Below are positions 51,235 to 64,000 of a DNA stretch of 64,000 bases, piece by piece (position 1 is the first letter of the stretch; every line of letters starts with the position of its first letter). The DNA lies in the NCBI GenBank assembly GCA_038380795.1, contig CM076267.1:7671501-7735500 (forward strand), given 5' to 3'. The position numbers and the translations under genes were made by a program. Under the pieces are notes generated by a model, which made no database searches, was not told the origin of the DNA, and saw only the letters and a list, made by a program, of their open reading frames with translations. Source of the stretch: Pyrocephalus nanus (Eukaryota > Chordata > Aves > Passeriformes > Tyrannidae).

Positions 51235-54200
51235 TTATTTTCTTAGTCTCTTCCTAATGCTCTTAATACCTTCCTGTCACTTCTGGCAAGTGGTGTCTTG
51301 TGGGGCAATGTCCTTGAGTATGTCTCCCCACACTTGCCTTTTCCCCACCTGCCCTATGGCACTATCAGGAAGATGCAGGTGGCTCTCTGGAAATCTCTTT
51401 CATCCATCCCAATAATCTGCGAAAAACTTCACATCAACAGGGAAACAGAAGGCAAAACAAGGGCATGGTCCTATAAATGGAAATGGTGAACGAGTAGCAA
51501 GATGGAGAAAAAAAGCTTTTAAGTGCTGCACTTAATTTTAATTCCTCTTTTCCTTGATGTACAAAAATATATTTAGAAGCAACTGTTTGAAGATGCATGT
51601 AATATTTAATGATACACGTTTAGTCCTTGTGAAAGTTAATTACCAGAGCAGCCATTATAGCCAAGAACAACATATGTTTCCTCTGGAGTGCCTTTCTGAA
51701 CCTGTCTAAACATTTTTATTCCAAGAAAGTCGTGCTGGGAAGTCTCCAGTGCGTGATTGTCCAGAGAATCGTGGACTAATCTTCCCTTGCTCAGAAGGCA
51801 CCCAGTGCTCCTGGGTGTACATACCTTCTGTATAGGGCAACTTTCTTCTTCCTCTCTTAATCCTGTAATTGTGTAGGGTAGATTAGTAATTATCCTTGGT
51901 ATCATGTGAAGACAATCAAATTAATTTTGTTGCCAGAATGGTTCCTTTACAGGCTTTATGTTGTTTTTGGTGATACTTTACTTTCTTGATGTGCAATGTG
52001 CTATTTCAAATAAAAACAAGAGAAACAGTTTGTTTTCAAGGAAGAGTGTAATGGTTGCACTGGTCCAGCTGTCACTCGTGGATGTATCCCAGGCTTCCTA
52101 GGCACAGAGGTGGGATGTGGAGTTTGTAGGAACAACTTGCTATATTGCTACCGAAAAAAAGAGCACCCCCAATTGAACAGTATTAGCTGGCAATGAGGAC
52201 AGTGAATGGGTGCTGGATATTTCTATCTTTGTTATGACTTCTCAGGGGGAGGAAATGTGCTATTAAATAGATTGCAAAACCTTTTCTGTAGGGTTTTGGC
52301 AGGCCTACCAGTTTCTGTTGAACTCCTTAGAAAACGCAGGTTTTTTTAGTAATCTTTTCATATCTGTCTAGAGCCTCATTGGTTTCATCCTTAGCATAAC
52401 TCAAAGGATTTTCCCCACAAAAGTGACCTGGGATAACCATGAAATGAGAAGTGTCTGACAAGTCTGACATTACTGAATCATAAAAGCAGCTTGGAAAGAA
52501 AGGAATATCTGGTCTATAAATAGAGTGACTGAACTGTAAATTTACAACTAGAGGGTAGTTTTCTTTAGGAATTCATTTATTATAATTCCTCTTATCTATA
52601 TACCAGTATCAGATCCTGGTATGTAGATTTTCACTGGTGGCTATTTTCAACTTTCTGAATGAGAACCTGTTTGTAACTGAGATTTTGGTTGCCAGTTTCT
52701 GGCAGCAGTGCACTTCTGCAGTTACTTCCATCAGCCCAGTGCAATGAGATGTTCTGAATCTAAGTTGATCAAATATTTGTTTTGAATATAATGTTTAGAA
52801 TCAGGAAGTAAATGAAGCTTTCATAGACACACACTGGTGAAGGATGTTGTTATTTATTCAGTTTATAAATCAGCCCTGTTTTGTGCTGCTGAATGTAATC
52901 CAAACACTGGCAAAGAAAAATAATGATAACATACATCGTTGCTGCATAATTTTAAGGCATTTTATAGCCTGGAAATGCAGTGGATTCTATAAAAGTGATA
53001 AATGACACAGCACTGTAATAAATAGCCATAGTTTATGCATTGTGAATTGGAGTTTAGATTCAAAAGGAAATTCTTATTCAGCAGACTGGATGTGAATTGA
53101 ATCTCACAACCCTCTACACAAATTATTTTGGCTTTCATATATTTTTCTGTATTCTAATCAGTGATGGTATATACATTCTATTATATATGAATACAATAAA
53201 ACATACTTAAAAGGTATTTGAAATCAGTTACTATGAATATATTGCATTTAAATGTCTTACATGTGTGTATCTCCAATAATAGGACAAATTGTCTTGACTT
53301 AATAATGACTTTGATTCATTGCCTATTTGGAATGTTTGGATCTTACTGAGTTTGTTACTGATTTAGGTATTTGCTGCATCTTTATCATGGTAATCAAATC
53401 CATTGTACTGGAAAAAATTCTATTTCCACTTTAACTTAACATATTATATAAATATTTACAAGAGTAAAGTTGTTTGAAACTCTTATTAAAAGGTAGGATG
53501 ACTCTTCTGGAAAACAATTTTCGAGTGGTAGTCTTATTAATACTGGACAGATGAATTACAGTTAAAGTATTGCGACCTTTTAATTATTCAATGGAAATGC
53601 ATTAGTATTTATTTGGCTACCAAGAATTGTTAGGGGATAGAAAACTCTGAGCCAATATTAGACTTGATACCTCATGGCTAATTAAGCACTGTAATAAGTA
53701 AACATAAGGCTCAAATAACAACTGTGGGCTTCACTAAATTATTCCAATACTTAACTTACACAATATCATCTAATTATAGGTTGTATGGAGTATTTCCATG
53801 ACTGCATAGTTCTTCCCAAATGAAAAGTAAACTTTGGCTGCAATTATATTACTGTTTACCAGACTAGAACAGATCCTACTTGGCCTTGAACAAAATTAAC
53901 TTCTAATGATGCATTGTCTTTAGGTTCCAAAGATTCCCACTGTGGCTGAATCAGCTCAAGCGGGTGTTACTGACACAAAAGTCTGAGGTAAAACAAGAAG
54001 ATTTCTGATAATATCAATAAACTACTTTGGTTGGGGTTGTAACATCTCAAGACTCTGCAGTGTAACGTATCTGACAATGAAATATGCTTTTTTGGAGAAT
54101 GTTTTACATAGGAGTTGTCACAACAGGCTAGACTGTACCGGATCCAATCGGGTGCCTGTTGTGAGCAATATTTTTGTCAAGAGAAAGGTACAAATAATCC

Positions 54201-57200
54201 TGTTTAGTGCTGTAAACTCGCCTTTGAAAAACTGGTCCCTTATAAACTTAAAACTATGAATCATTAGTGTTTGTGCTCTAAAAAAGCCCCAACAACCAAC
54301 CCCCCTCCCCCCCCATAAGCTGCTCAGAAATTACATCTGCACACTGAGAAATAAAAAGGGGATGAGAAGATTCAGTACCAACCAAGTAATTGTACGGTCT
54401 GGAGAACTAATATTTTGGGTGTAGTAAAATTAATATTGAAATGACTGAGAAAATCCATCAGAACATTTAAAGTCTGCCTTTTAAATGTTTGTGAATTAAG
54501 CACCCATGCAACTACAGTGATTTTTTTTTTTTAAGAGTTTTTTGCTCTAGAATAGGGAAATATAGGGAAATTGTCAAAGCTGTAGGGAATAATCCTCCAA
54601 AATGAAACACAATCTGCAAAAGAATGGTATGAAGCATACAGCAGAGCACAAAATTTCTATGAATTTCTCCTGTACTCTGTATCTTAGGAAATCTGAAGTA
54701 GCACAGTGCTCTGCTAAGAAGGTATATTGTAGGCTTTCAGTGTAGTAGTGTTTAGAAATCAGTAGGTGTCCTATAAAGACGTAAAGCTTCCCGTGATCTG
54801 AATGCAGAAATCCCTAAGGACATGCTATTCCAAGCTTTGTGACTGTTTCAGCTCCAGGTCAGAAGTCACTTGAACTTGTGCATCGTTCACTTGGAGAGAG
54901 CTTATTTGCATATAAGTAGAGCACTTTGACTCAAGGCAGAGAATGTGCTCAAATGTTACTTGAAATCAGTGTCATTTGTTTGGCTTCAAATTGCTGCAAT
55001 TTAACAATATTTTTTTCATCTAAAGGCAGTGCAGCTCTGTGCTTGGAGGGCTCAGACTCAGTTTCTAAGCAGAAACATGCAATCCATGGGATAGTGTCCA
55101 ATGCTTCCCTGACCTAGGAGATACTGAAAACAGTATCTAAAGAAGAACCCTTTGGACTTGAAATTCCAGGAGTTAAATCTTTTTTTTCCACTCAAGGATA
55201 TTTTTTGACCTATTGCACTTTTTCTAGAATGCCACAGCACCAATAATTTTGATTGTTAATTGCCTGTGACAACCATGAACAGGAACTAAACAGTGAATAA
55301 ATACATTGACTGTAAATGGCCAACTAAAAAGTGCTGGAAGAAAAGGCACATTTCTTCAGGTAAATAACTAAGTTTGCAGATTATTGAGCCAATAATCTGC
55401 AATCTTTAGAGCCATCTGATGGGGTGAAAATCGATGGCCTTTCATACTGTTTCTTGGCAATCCTAGCCTGTATTTTAGGGTTGATTGAGGATCATAAAGT
55501 CCTGCTGGTGTGCAGGAGGGCTCTGGCTCTGCTGTCACCTGAGACAAAGCTGCAGAAACAGCCTGGGTAACATAAAGCAACAGATATATATTAAAAAAGA
55601 AAAAGAAAGGTTTTTATGGTGACAGTATATCTATATTATATATTTAGTTCTATTTTTTGCACACCTTTTTCCTCTTTCAAAGAATAAGTTTCTAGAGGAA
55701 TGCTAATAGTTTTGCTTCCCATATCCAAATCTGGAAAGACAACCTGGAGTGGGAGATCTTCAGAGTACTTCATGTTGCATTTCTTCAGCTAAGAGGCAAA
55801 AAGGAGCTACGGATCTTGTGTTGCTCCCCTTCCTACTGGCAGGAAAATATGCATTTGGAAAACTGCTTTTCGTGCTATGTGCAACTGCAATACTGAAATG
55901 CTCATATCTTCCATGTTTTTGAGGATTTACAGCAAAATAAATTGAAGTGGGTTGAGAGTTAGAGATATCTTTTATTCTTGTAGCTGTAAGTAATTGGTGA
56001 AATGAGAGTTCATTCACGGTGTACTTTGAAGCTTTCTTTTTTTCCTTCTGGGATGCTTGCTTAGTGCAAAATAACCCATTTTAGACTTTAAGTGTATAGT
56101 TGTTCCTTAAGTATGAAAAAAGAACATCTTCAAATGCTGATATTTCAGGGTTCTTTTGAAGTAAAGGGAAATTCACCCAGTTGCTCTCATGCTTATACAC
56201 TCATAATTTGTCTTGAATAAATGATTAAATGTATTTAAATATGTGACAATTTCTTTTACTTTGAGGAAAGTCTTCATGGAATTATTATTCTGCTTTTATT
56301 TGTGCTGTCATTATAATATTTTATTTTTTTTAACTGGTAAAGCTGTCCCTGTGCCCAGATCTTGCAGCTGTGTCTCCCTTGATGGCAGCTCTCATTTCAG
56401 TTTTTCAAAGCAATAGTGACAAACAAAGGTGTATGATAGCACTTTTTTTTTTTTTTCTGTAAAAAACTGTTGCCTGAAATGTTCATTAACGGAAAGATTT
56501 TCAGTTGCTCACAAACCCTTTAGCTGAGCATGAGCAGGGGTCTGACAGGGGAGGGGAAGGAGGAAGGTGACACTTAGGTTTCAAGGTGCTGAGATCCATT
56601 GCCAGAGCAAACACAGGCAAGAACTGGGTGAACCCCACCTGACACTCTGGGTTTAGCTGATCTCCAGGCTATATCTAACCAGGGTTGTGCTACTGCAAAC
56701 CCTGTCTCACCTTCTCATGTGCTGCAAACCAGCCTTTTTCACAAGAACGTGAGTTTCATCAGCTTTAAATATGCAAATGAATTTTTTTAACACCGAGTTA
56801 AGACGTTAAACGGGAATTGTTTTTAAAAGGACACAAAGGGATGAAATTACTGTTCCCTTCTCCAACTCTGTAGATGCTGTTAAGGGCATCACCACCACAG
56901 TGAAGTAGCACACAAGACAGCATCTGCACTGCTGAGACTCAAAAAATTCCAACTAAGTGACAGTAAATACCCTACCTTGTGTCTGAGGGAGTTGTGGGTG
57001 GAGGCCACTGGGAGTGGGAATTGTTTAATGTACAGCAAACATGCAGGACCAGCAGAGATGGAAAGAAAGGGCAGAGAGGAAAGGCTCAGGTTAAAAAGAA
57101 AAGGCCAGTGGGAAATTGGAGGTGATAGTGTGTTGAACTTTGATTTAGTTGCTGCATTCCTGGCAGTAATAGAGTTATCTCCAATGTATTCTCTAGGGAT

Positions 57201-60200
57201 ACAGGGACAAAGCATGGATTTGTACCTTTTTTCCTAAAGTGTTTTTTTGTGACTGGACAGGAAATTCAACAGCAGAGTTTAGGGGAGGGTTAGAAATCAT
57301 GAAGTCAAGATGCAATTCAAGTTGAGACAGGTGAAGGAGGAGCAGGGCAGGTCCTGGTGTAGTTAATGCTGGTGGCTCTGGCAGTGCCTTCCCAAGAAAG
57401 CAAAGCAGCTTCATAGTGGTTTTTCATAGTGTCTTTGCAGTGGGAAGAGGGTGGTACTGTCATCTGCATGGGAGGCCCCTTGTGGGCCATGGCTGTGGGA
57501 CTGAGCACTCAATCATTCCAGCAGGCAACAACAGAGAATGGAGACAGTAGGTTATGTTTCACTTTTTTGGCTGGTCTGAGATGTAATGAGTCAAGTAGTG
57601 CTAGGCCAGTCAGAAGTGACAAATCCACTACTGCTTTAATGATGATTTTATGTTGAAGAGATGTTGAAGGTTAGATATAGCTAAAGCAAATGTCTCCATA
57701 TATGTTTTCAGCTAATAGGGTCCATTTGAATGGGTTAGTTTTCAGAATATAAGGTTTTCCTATTCAAATATTACTTTAAATTGCTTGGTTTAGTGTGGGA
57801 ATGAAAAATCTTGTTACCTACACTTGAGTCAGATAACATAATAATTTTAAATTGCCAGTAAATTTATACTGACTTGAATTGTGAGGATGAGATTAAAATA
57901 ACTTCCTATAATGACAGAAGGTAGTTTAACATTTATAGGGCCTCAGTCATTCTGCCATATGAAGAAAATGCATTTTATCCCTTTGATATAATGGAGTTTG
58001 GTTTGGCTGATTCATTTTGGTTCTCGTGTTTCACATGAAAGAGAGAATCACCATGATAAATTGGTATTTTATGGATTTGATGAATGGCTACTTCCTATTC
58101 CATATAATTACCAGGCAGTAGTTTCAATGAAAGATGCTGGGAAATGGAGCTTCTCACTTCAGATAACCATCCACCCTGTCTGGCAAGAAAACTGGATCTC
58201 TATTTTTGATGTATTACTGTGGATCAAGGCCAATGAAGGGAGGGCAACTGTTTGTAGGTTGTGAAGGATAGGATGGAGTTGAAAAAGTGCCTGTCCAAAT
58301 AAAGTTGTGAATGAAATGCTGATGACAAAGAAATATACAAGCAGTGTTGAGAAGCCTGATTATTGAAGAAAGCTGATATTAATGCATATCTGTCAGGGAA
58401 AGAATGACTGTAAAAAAAGGCAGCCAATTGTAGTGGTAGGCATTACAGTCTCGATCCTGTAGATAAGTATCTCATCCATTAAGAAATGGATGGGCTGCAA
58501 AAGGGTCATTGCAGGTCTTTCAGGGTGGGCTCTTCACAGCCTGTGGTTCTCACTAATTGAGTGGCAGTTGAATTAAACACAAACATCTGTGCAGTTCCTC
58601 AGTGCTCACAGAAACTTATCTGATGCTACTTTGAGGGTTGTTTGATGCTAAGCTTGGAAAAACACACATTTGGGTTTTTTTTTCTGGATTTTGAGATTTT
58701 TCAGGATTCTCGAGAGATGATTGTGTGGAAACACACTGCAAATGGAGAAAATAGAAATACCAGGACTTAGTTTGCTCATTATAAATTGGTGTTTGTCAGC
58801 TTTGGGTAAAAAAGGACAACAAGCTCACATTTTGGAGAATGTGACTGTTCTTAAGAGATGTTTTGGTCTTAGGGTCATAATGGGTTGTGTGCAAGTAGCA
58901 AATGAGATAGCAGTGCATGAACTGAGTTTACTGTGAATGGAAGTAGGATAAGAGATTGTTGAATTCAGATGAAGCATATGATAACAGGAAGTTGTGGGGT
59001 TTTTTTGTGGGTTTTTTGTTTTGTTTTTTTTTAATGACTTCAAGCTTCAAGGAGTTTCTTCTGCTTGCAAAAAGAGAAATTTGTCATCTTCAATGAGAAA
59101 AATTCCTAAATGTTAAACATGTCAGGAAATGTTAATGAGGATATATTCAGGAAGAATAAAATTAATATTTTGTCTTAGATTAATTTAGAAACAGTCAGTT
59201 ATGAGTTAAGTATTGAAGTGCCATATTTTTAATTTTCAGTTTGTTTCTAAAAAGACTTATGTTATAATGTCAATTGGTTATTATATTAAAGCAGGAGAAC
59301 TAGCAGATCAGGTAACAGCTTTGCCAGTGTTTACTTCACTTCTTGTTATAAATCCTGTTAGAATTATAAACAGTATGGCTTTTGCAATGTTTAGGAAAAA
59401 GTCCTTAGTTGCAGAATTGTGACAAGACTCAGAAGAGTTTATGTTTGCCTCCTGTGTTAAGAACAACAGACTGATGAAAACATACTGAGCATTTGAAAAG
59501 AAACACTTTGGTACAAACTGTCCTGTGATTTAAGATATGCCAGTGTTCTGTAATATAAAAAATTTGGGAAAATGTATTCATGTATCAATTTGTGAGGGTT
59601 GAGGTAAGTGCTGTGCTGGAGCTCCACCAATTGAGTGTGGTGAATGGGAATGGGCTGCCAGTGTCTTTGGCATTAACTAGTCATTTCCACATAGATCTTA
59701 AGTTTAAACTACCTCTAGATTTAATTTCAGCTTAAAAAGTAATACTTTTTGTCCTTATAATTTTTCTTCTTGTTCTTTTAAAGCATATTTAGAGAAAATC
59801 CAGAAGAAAAAAACTCCACTTCTTTTTTTTCAACTTTTCTTAGACTTATAAGAGGGGTGTCATGGGGGGAGAGAATACTTCTTTTCATTTTTTCCTTTCA
59901 TTCTTTTAAGGCTTAGATATAAAAAACCCTCCTACAAAATCATTTAGCCTTGATAGTATTCTACTTGCTTCAAGGATCACTCATTCTGAGGAATGTACAC
60001 ATGCAGAGAGATGAGTGCTGAAATGCCTATAAGATTGTATGTGACAGTTATTTTTAAATTTTTTTTTTAGTGTCTAATGTTTAGAAACATCAACAAATCT
60101 TTGCTTAGCAGTTCTGTTGACTTCTGTGAAAGTTTCATGCATATGAAGGCAGAAGGTTTAACCCACGGTGTCTCAGTGGGACAGAGCTGGCAGAGTGGAG

Positions 60201-61689
60201 TTGCTTCTATGATCAGGTGGAATGGAACTGCTTGGACTAAGAGCTCTCCTGCCACACAATAAATCTTCATTCAGGATTTGGAAGTAAACTTATGTACTTT
60301 AAAAATACCCATCTGCAAGCAAGTTAGTGATTTTTACCCTGGAAGAGCTTACAGTTCCTCAGCAATAGATGGTCAGGAAAAACCCATGAGGAAGATAACT
60401 ATTTCTAATCATTTTTATCTAGCAGTCCAGATCCAGGCTGAGAGATCACTGAGCAAGTATTTCCATTAGCAGTGACACCAAGGGCCCTGTTCTCCTGGGA
60501 TTTTATGGCCTGAGGATGAGTTTGTGTGTTGATTTCCTCATCAGTAGTAAAGAGTGGCACTAAGATGTGGATTTTCAGCAGTAGCATCTCCACCGATCCT
60601 TCCTACAAGAGATGTGAAATTTGTTACCAGATTTGGCTGAGACTCACATAGGTCTAAAACATATTGGGGTAAGGATGAATTAACTGATGGATATCACAGG
60701 TACCATGCTCCCATGTTAGAACTTAGGCCTGATTTTCAAGCTGCTTCTACACTTTTATTTTAAGAATAGATAGAGTAGGAAACTGCACTCTGAGAAACGA
60801 GTTCTTGTCTTACATTGTGTTGATCCATTAAACTGAAATTTATTTCTATTACAGGGAAAAAAGTAAAGAATGATCAATTGCAATATCTGTAGTAGAGATA
60901 TAGTACAACAGATGAAGTGATGAATGACAAATGTTCTGGAACTCAATTTGAATGAGAACTGAGTAAATGGCTAACTGTCTGAAGTTTCCATTAGTATTAA
61001 TTTATATTTTTACAGGGATTCAATTATATAGGACTTCTGTTGTCAGGGAACATACTGGTAGATTATTTTACGTAAGTGTATGTTGTTTTCACTTTCTGTG
61101 GCTTCTGAGGAATTGAAGCAACAAACTGCAATGATTGAGAGAAATGGCTATACTGGTGATATGATCAGAATTTTTCTGCAGTCTTTGTGGGAGTTGTAAG
61201 AAAGAGGTATCTAAAGGATGACAATTATGTGTGTTTTCAAAGGTAAATTAATGTCACTGTCTTTGCAGACTTCAGTGCTTCTTTCTCACATACTTGGAGC
61301 CTTATTCCACATAAATCAGCTCACAATTTGGATATTAAAAGTCTGATATCACAGGTGTGCCTCAGTGATTACTTCACATAATTCTCTGGTTTGCATCTTA
61401 CTCTTAATACCCCTTTTATTAAGGGCAGAGCTGCTGGTTCTGCAGGGATTGTGTGGAGTGCTCTGCCTCCTTCCCCCGCTAGGGTGTACAAACAGCCTGT
61501 GCAACTCCAGGCGGTGGGAGAAACAGGATCTTAATTCTGCATACACTTCAATAGTAACGTGCCGGCACAAGTTAATCATTATTCTCTGAAACAAGCAAGC
61601 AGATGGAAAGATGCTGACTTCTGAGGCAGAAATTGCTCAAAGAAAATCTAGAAAGCAATGCATTTCAGAGTAAATTAAAAGCATATATT

Positions 61690-62300
61690 TTGGTCTCCTC
61701 AGCCCCCTGGAAACCTGACGTATTGTCGATGTTACCATGCATTTCAAACCTCTTGAAAGCTGTCGTTTATTATGATGAGATCAAAGGACTGAGAGCCTCA
61801 TTCAAGTAAATCTCATACAAATCTAATTTGAATGGATCCCTTAATCATGTTTAGTGGGATACTTAAAAGGTAGATACCTAGCTATATCTATAGGAGTACC
61901 AATCATTATTCCTCTACTGGAGTTCACCTGAATATTTTAATGATAACCAGGATAAGAACCAGAGCCAGAATGTATAAAAGCAAAGTCCTCACAAATGACT
62001 ACTGATTTGGTGACCTGAATTTTTATTTCCTCAGCTTAAGTTACCTTTAAAGGTTTATTTCCCAGAGGATCTTTATTTTACCATTTCATTTGACTGACCT
62101 CCCCCCCCACGATGTTTTATGCATCTAGGCCGAGAACTTTAATGAATTAAGGTTATTGGTCTTTCCTAATGCCTGGCTTAATTTAACACATTCAAATTCA
62201 ACACCAGTGCGTGGCCCAAACACTTGAAAGCTATTTAGAAGCAAGAAAACTGAAATATAAAACTTCTGCTTTTCTGTCAGAAATTTTGTAATTAGGCACA
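61690..62300. promoter_or_regulatory. Candidate conserved noncoding element
   Basis: This non-repetitive block keeps several CpGs (CCTGACGTATTG, GTCGATG, GTCGTTT, GTGCGTGG) in an otherwise CpG-poor intron. It also has homeodomain-type words such as TTTAATGAATTAAGG and a TGACGTA CRE-like half-site. Retained CpGs with even base composition are what I would expect of an old enhancer. This is a judgement by eye, and conservation was not measured. Confidence 0.25.
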
Positions 62301-64000
62301 TGGAGATACTTGAACATTAAGGTCAGTCTTCAGGATTTGAGGGGGAACAGGAGTTTAGAGTGCAGTGTAGCGGGTCTGGTTGCACATTTTTTTGGAATTC
62401 ATTATTAGCTCATTATTTTAAGCTAATAACTGATACTTCAGCTGAAAAAACCGAAGTTCACAGGATGCAAAAGGCATAAATAAAAATGTGGGAAATGTCA
62501 GTTTGCATTGCTGTATTTCCCAGACGAAAAGAAAAACTTGTGCCTTGTAGGAGCAGTGATGTGAGCTTATTTGGGGCAGCTCAGGTGAGCTGGAATAAGT
62601 CAAATAATGTGATGGAGAAGTTGGGAAAGAGGTGAAATACTCATACCTTATGGTTTTCTCACCTTGGGAGACATTTTGGGAAGGTACTTGGAGAGAACAA
62701 AAGATGAAGTACCGCATTTTATTTGAATCCAGGTATTACATTTTCAGAGCAGGTGTAGCTGCATTACACATGCAGCTGGGGCTGTTGGAAAACTTGCTTG
62801 TAGGGGCTGTGCTGTGCTGCTGATCATTCTGTTAGTAACGTCAAGTGGAAGGAGTGCAGGTAAAAGTGGGGCTACTGGCGACTATTTTGCTCCATTCCAG
62901 CTGGATAGCTCAGGTGATAAAGGTTTTTGTGCATTATTGAAACAAATTTACTGTCTCTTATGGCTTTCTCAACTTCAGCATGACAACAATCTTTCCTCAG
63001 GCAAGGAAAATTTTGGGGCCTTGGAGGAGGTGGCTGCAGCCCAGGGTCAAGGTGGGCAGCAGTCCTTGAGCAGTGATGGGTATGAACCTGATGGGTGAAA
63101 TGAAACCCGTTAAACACAGCGTGTCCCTCTCAGTGCACCTTTCCTTGTTGCTCAGCCCTACCAGTTCCTCTTCTGGGACAGTGCTTTTGGTTGCTGTTGT
63201 AGAAATACATTCTCCCAGATACTAAAGGACAGCTTAACTAACAGCCACACACACGTTACTTCATGTTCTATTGGAATATTATTGGCACATTTTTCCAAGG
63301 GAATAGGAAAGATACAATAAATTGATTTAATTTAATTATACTTGCTCTGAACGTTAACCTTCTCATCTAAAAAGTTCACATACAACATTGTAAAAGTGGA
63401 GAATATGTCAACCCCCAAATCTTTAATTTTTTTATGCTAAAATATATAGCTGAAGTGTCTGATTTCTGATATAGTCTAAGCAAATTGTTTTACACAGATA
63501 TGTGTAATACACATGGGTTTAGGAGAAGCAAGTAATTTGCTTGTGTGTACATCCATGTTGGCAACTGCAAGGGGAAATCAAAGACCTGCAAGATAGTATT
63601 GTCATCCCTTTCTAATCCATTTTTATGACTTCAGATGACTCTGTACTTTTGCATTATAAGAACTGAATAATGAAAGACAGTCTTGGCTAAATTTGAGATA
63701 AGATCAAAGCCTCTATTTTTCTGAGTAATACTTTATTTTCTAAAATGTAATTTAGACAAAAATAGACCCAAGCTTCCCTTCAATGAGAATAGAAAATAAG
63801 ATATGTTTACAATAAAATATTGAAATGGAATCTACTCTGCACATCTTTCTCAAGATAATATTACCAAGTGCTGGTAACAAATACAGTTTAATAAATTACA
63901 ACAGAAGATTGAGGTAGCTGTCTGTAGTGCACTCTGTCTGTGAATGCATGACTGCTTGCATGATATGTTTTCAAGAAGAATGTAGTATATATACCCATTC

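Larger units (their letters stand above)
11194..64000 (+). other. DPP10: DPP10 intron 1 (5' part, runs off the window)
   Basis: Everything after the exon 1a donor is interpreted as the first intron. DPP10 is a very large gene in mammals, with long introns between alternative first exons and the shared transmembrane exon. I looked for a coding exon resembling ELGSNSPPQRNWKG plus a transmembrane helix and did not find it, so the intron here is at least 52.8 kb. Alternative first exons (isoforms b, c and d in human) were also not recognised. They may lie inside the window undetected, because such short N-terminal exons diverge quickly. Confidence 0.8.
44231..64000. other. Intron 1 distal segment, no recognised genes
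   Basis: About 20 kb of AT-rich sequence without a recognised interspersed repeat. It holds an 18-nt A run (45448-45465), C-rich runs at 51211-51234 and 54300-54314, a CTCF-like site at 48968, a splice-like junction at 55360, and long even-composition stretches (52.84-54.0, 57.65-57.98, 61.69-62.30 kb) that resemble conserved noncoding DNA. Open frames up to about 121 codons show no domain. Confidence 0.5.

Noticed and set aside
48511..52523. Perfect MEF2-type words CTATTTATAG (48511-48520) and CTATAAATAG (52514-52523)
   Set aside because: About four such degenerate 10-mers are expected by chance in 64 kb, and nothing else supports them.
11194..64000. Search for DPP10 exon 2 and alternative first exons
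   Set aside because: No stretch resembling ELGSN...PPQRNWKG with a following transmembrane helix was found, and no second CpG island; I therefore do not annotate further DPP10 exons.

Overview
The window is vertebrate nuclear DNA, most likely from a bird. It holds four 3'-truncated CR1 LINE fragments, two of them ending in the ATTCTATG-type octamer. The background is AT-rich, introns are long, and there is one CpG island. There are no bacterial-style operons. CR1 also occurs in crocodilians and turtles, so a non-avian sauropsid is not excluded.

The only confidently coding sequence is a 60-nt first exon at 11134-11193 on the plus strand, inside the CpG island (about 10505-11535). It encodes a 20-residue N-terminus beginning MNQTA, followed by a phase-0 splice donor. 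The match to the N-terminus of human DPP10 isoform a (from memory) is close. DPP10 is the DPP-like single-pass auxiliary subunit of Kv4 A-type potassium channels. The layout is therefore: 1 to about 10.5 kb, upstream flank with no gene I can support; 10.5-11.5 kb, promoter/CpG island and exon 1a; 11194 to the end, at least 52.8 kb of DPP10 intron 1. The shared exon 2 and the alternative first exons were not found.

Intron 1 carries the CR1 pieces (about 23.7, 27.4, 39.4 and 43.8 kb) and two older, broken fragments resembling the CR1 reverse-transcriptase region (42.4 and 44.1 kb). It also has homopolymer and simple repeats, including a 73-nt pure pyrimidine tract at 28.0 kb, and a 24-bp tandem duplication at 22.9 kb. 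Candidate regulatory sites include a perfect 25-nt palindrome shaped like a POU-dimer site (26550-26574), a CTCF-like site (48968-48986) and several AT-rich stretches dense in homeodomain/POU motifs. At least one abutting polypyrimidine-AG/GTGAGC site (37459/37460) has the form of a recursive-splicing ratchet point.

No new multigene system is visible. The observations most worth checking are the recursive-splice candidates, the POU-type palindrome, the histidine-rich DPP10a N-terminus and an exon-like minus-strand reading frame near 43.0-43.1 kb. Long open frames elsewhere look like chance or repeat shadows.
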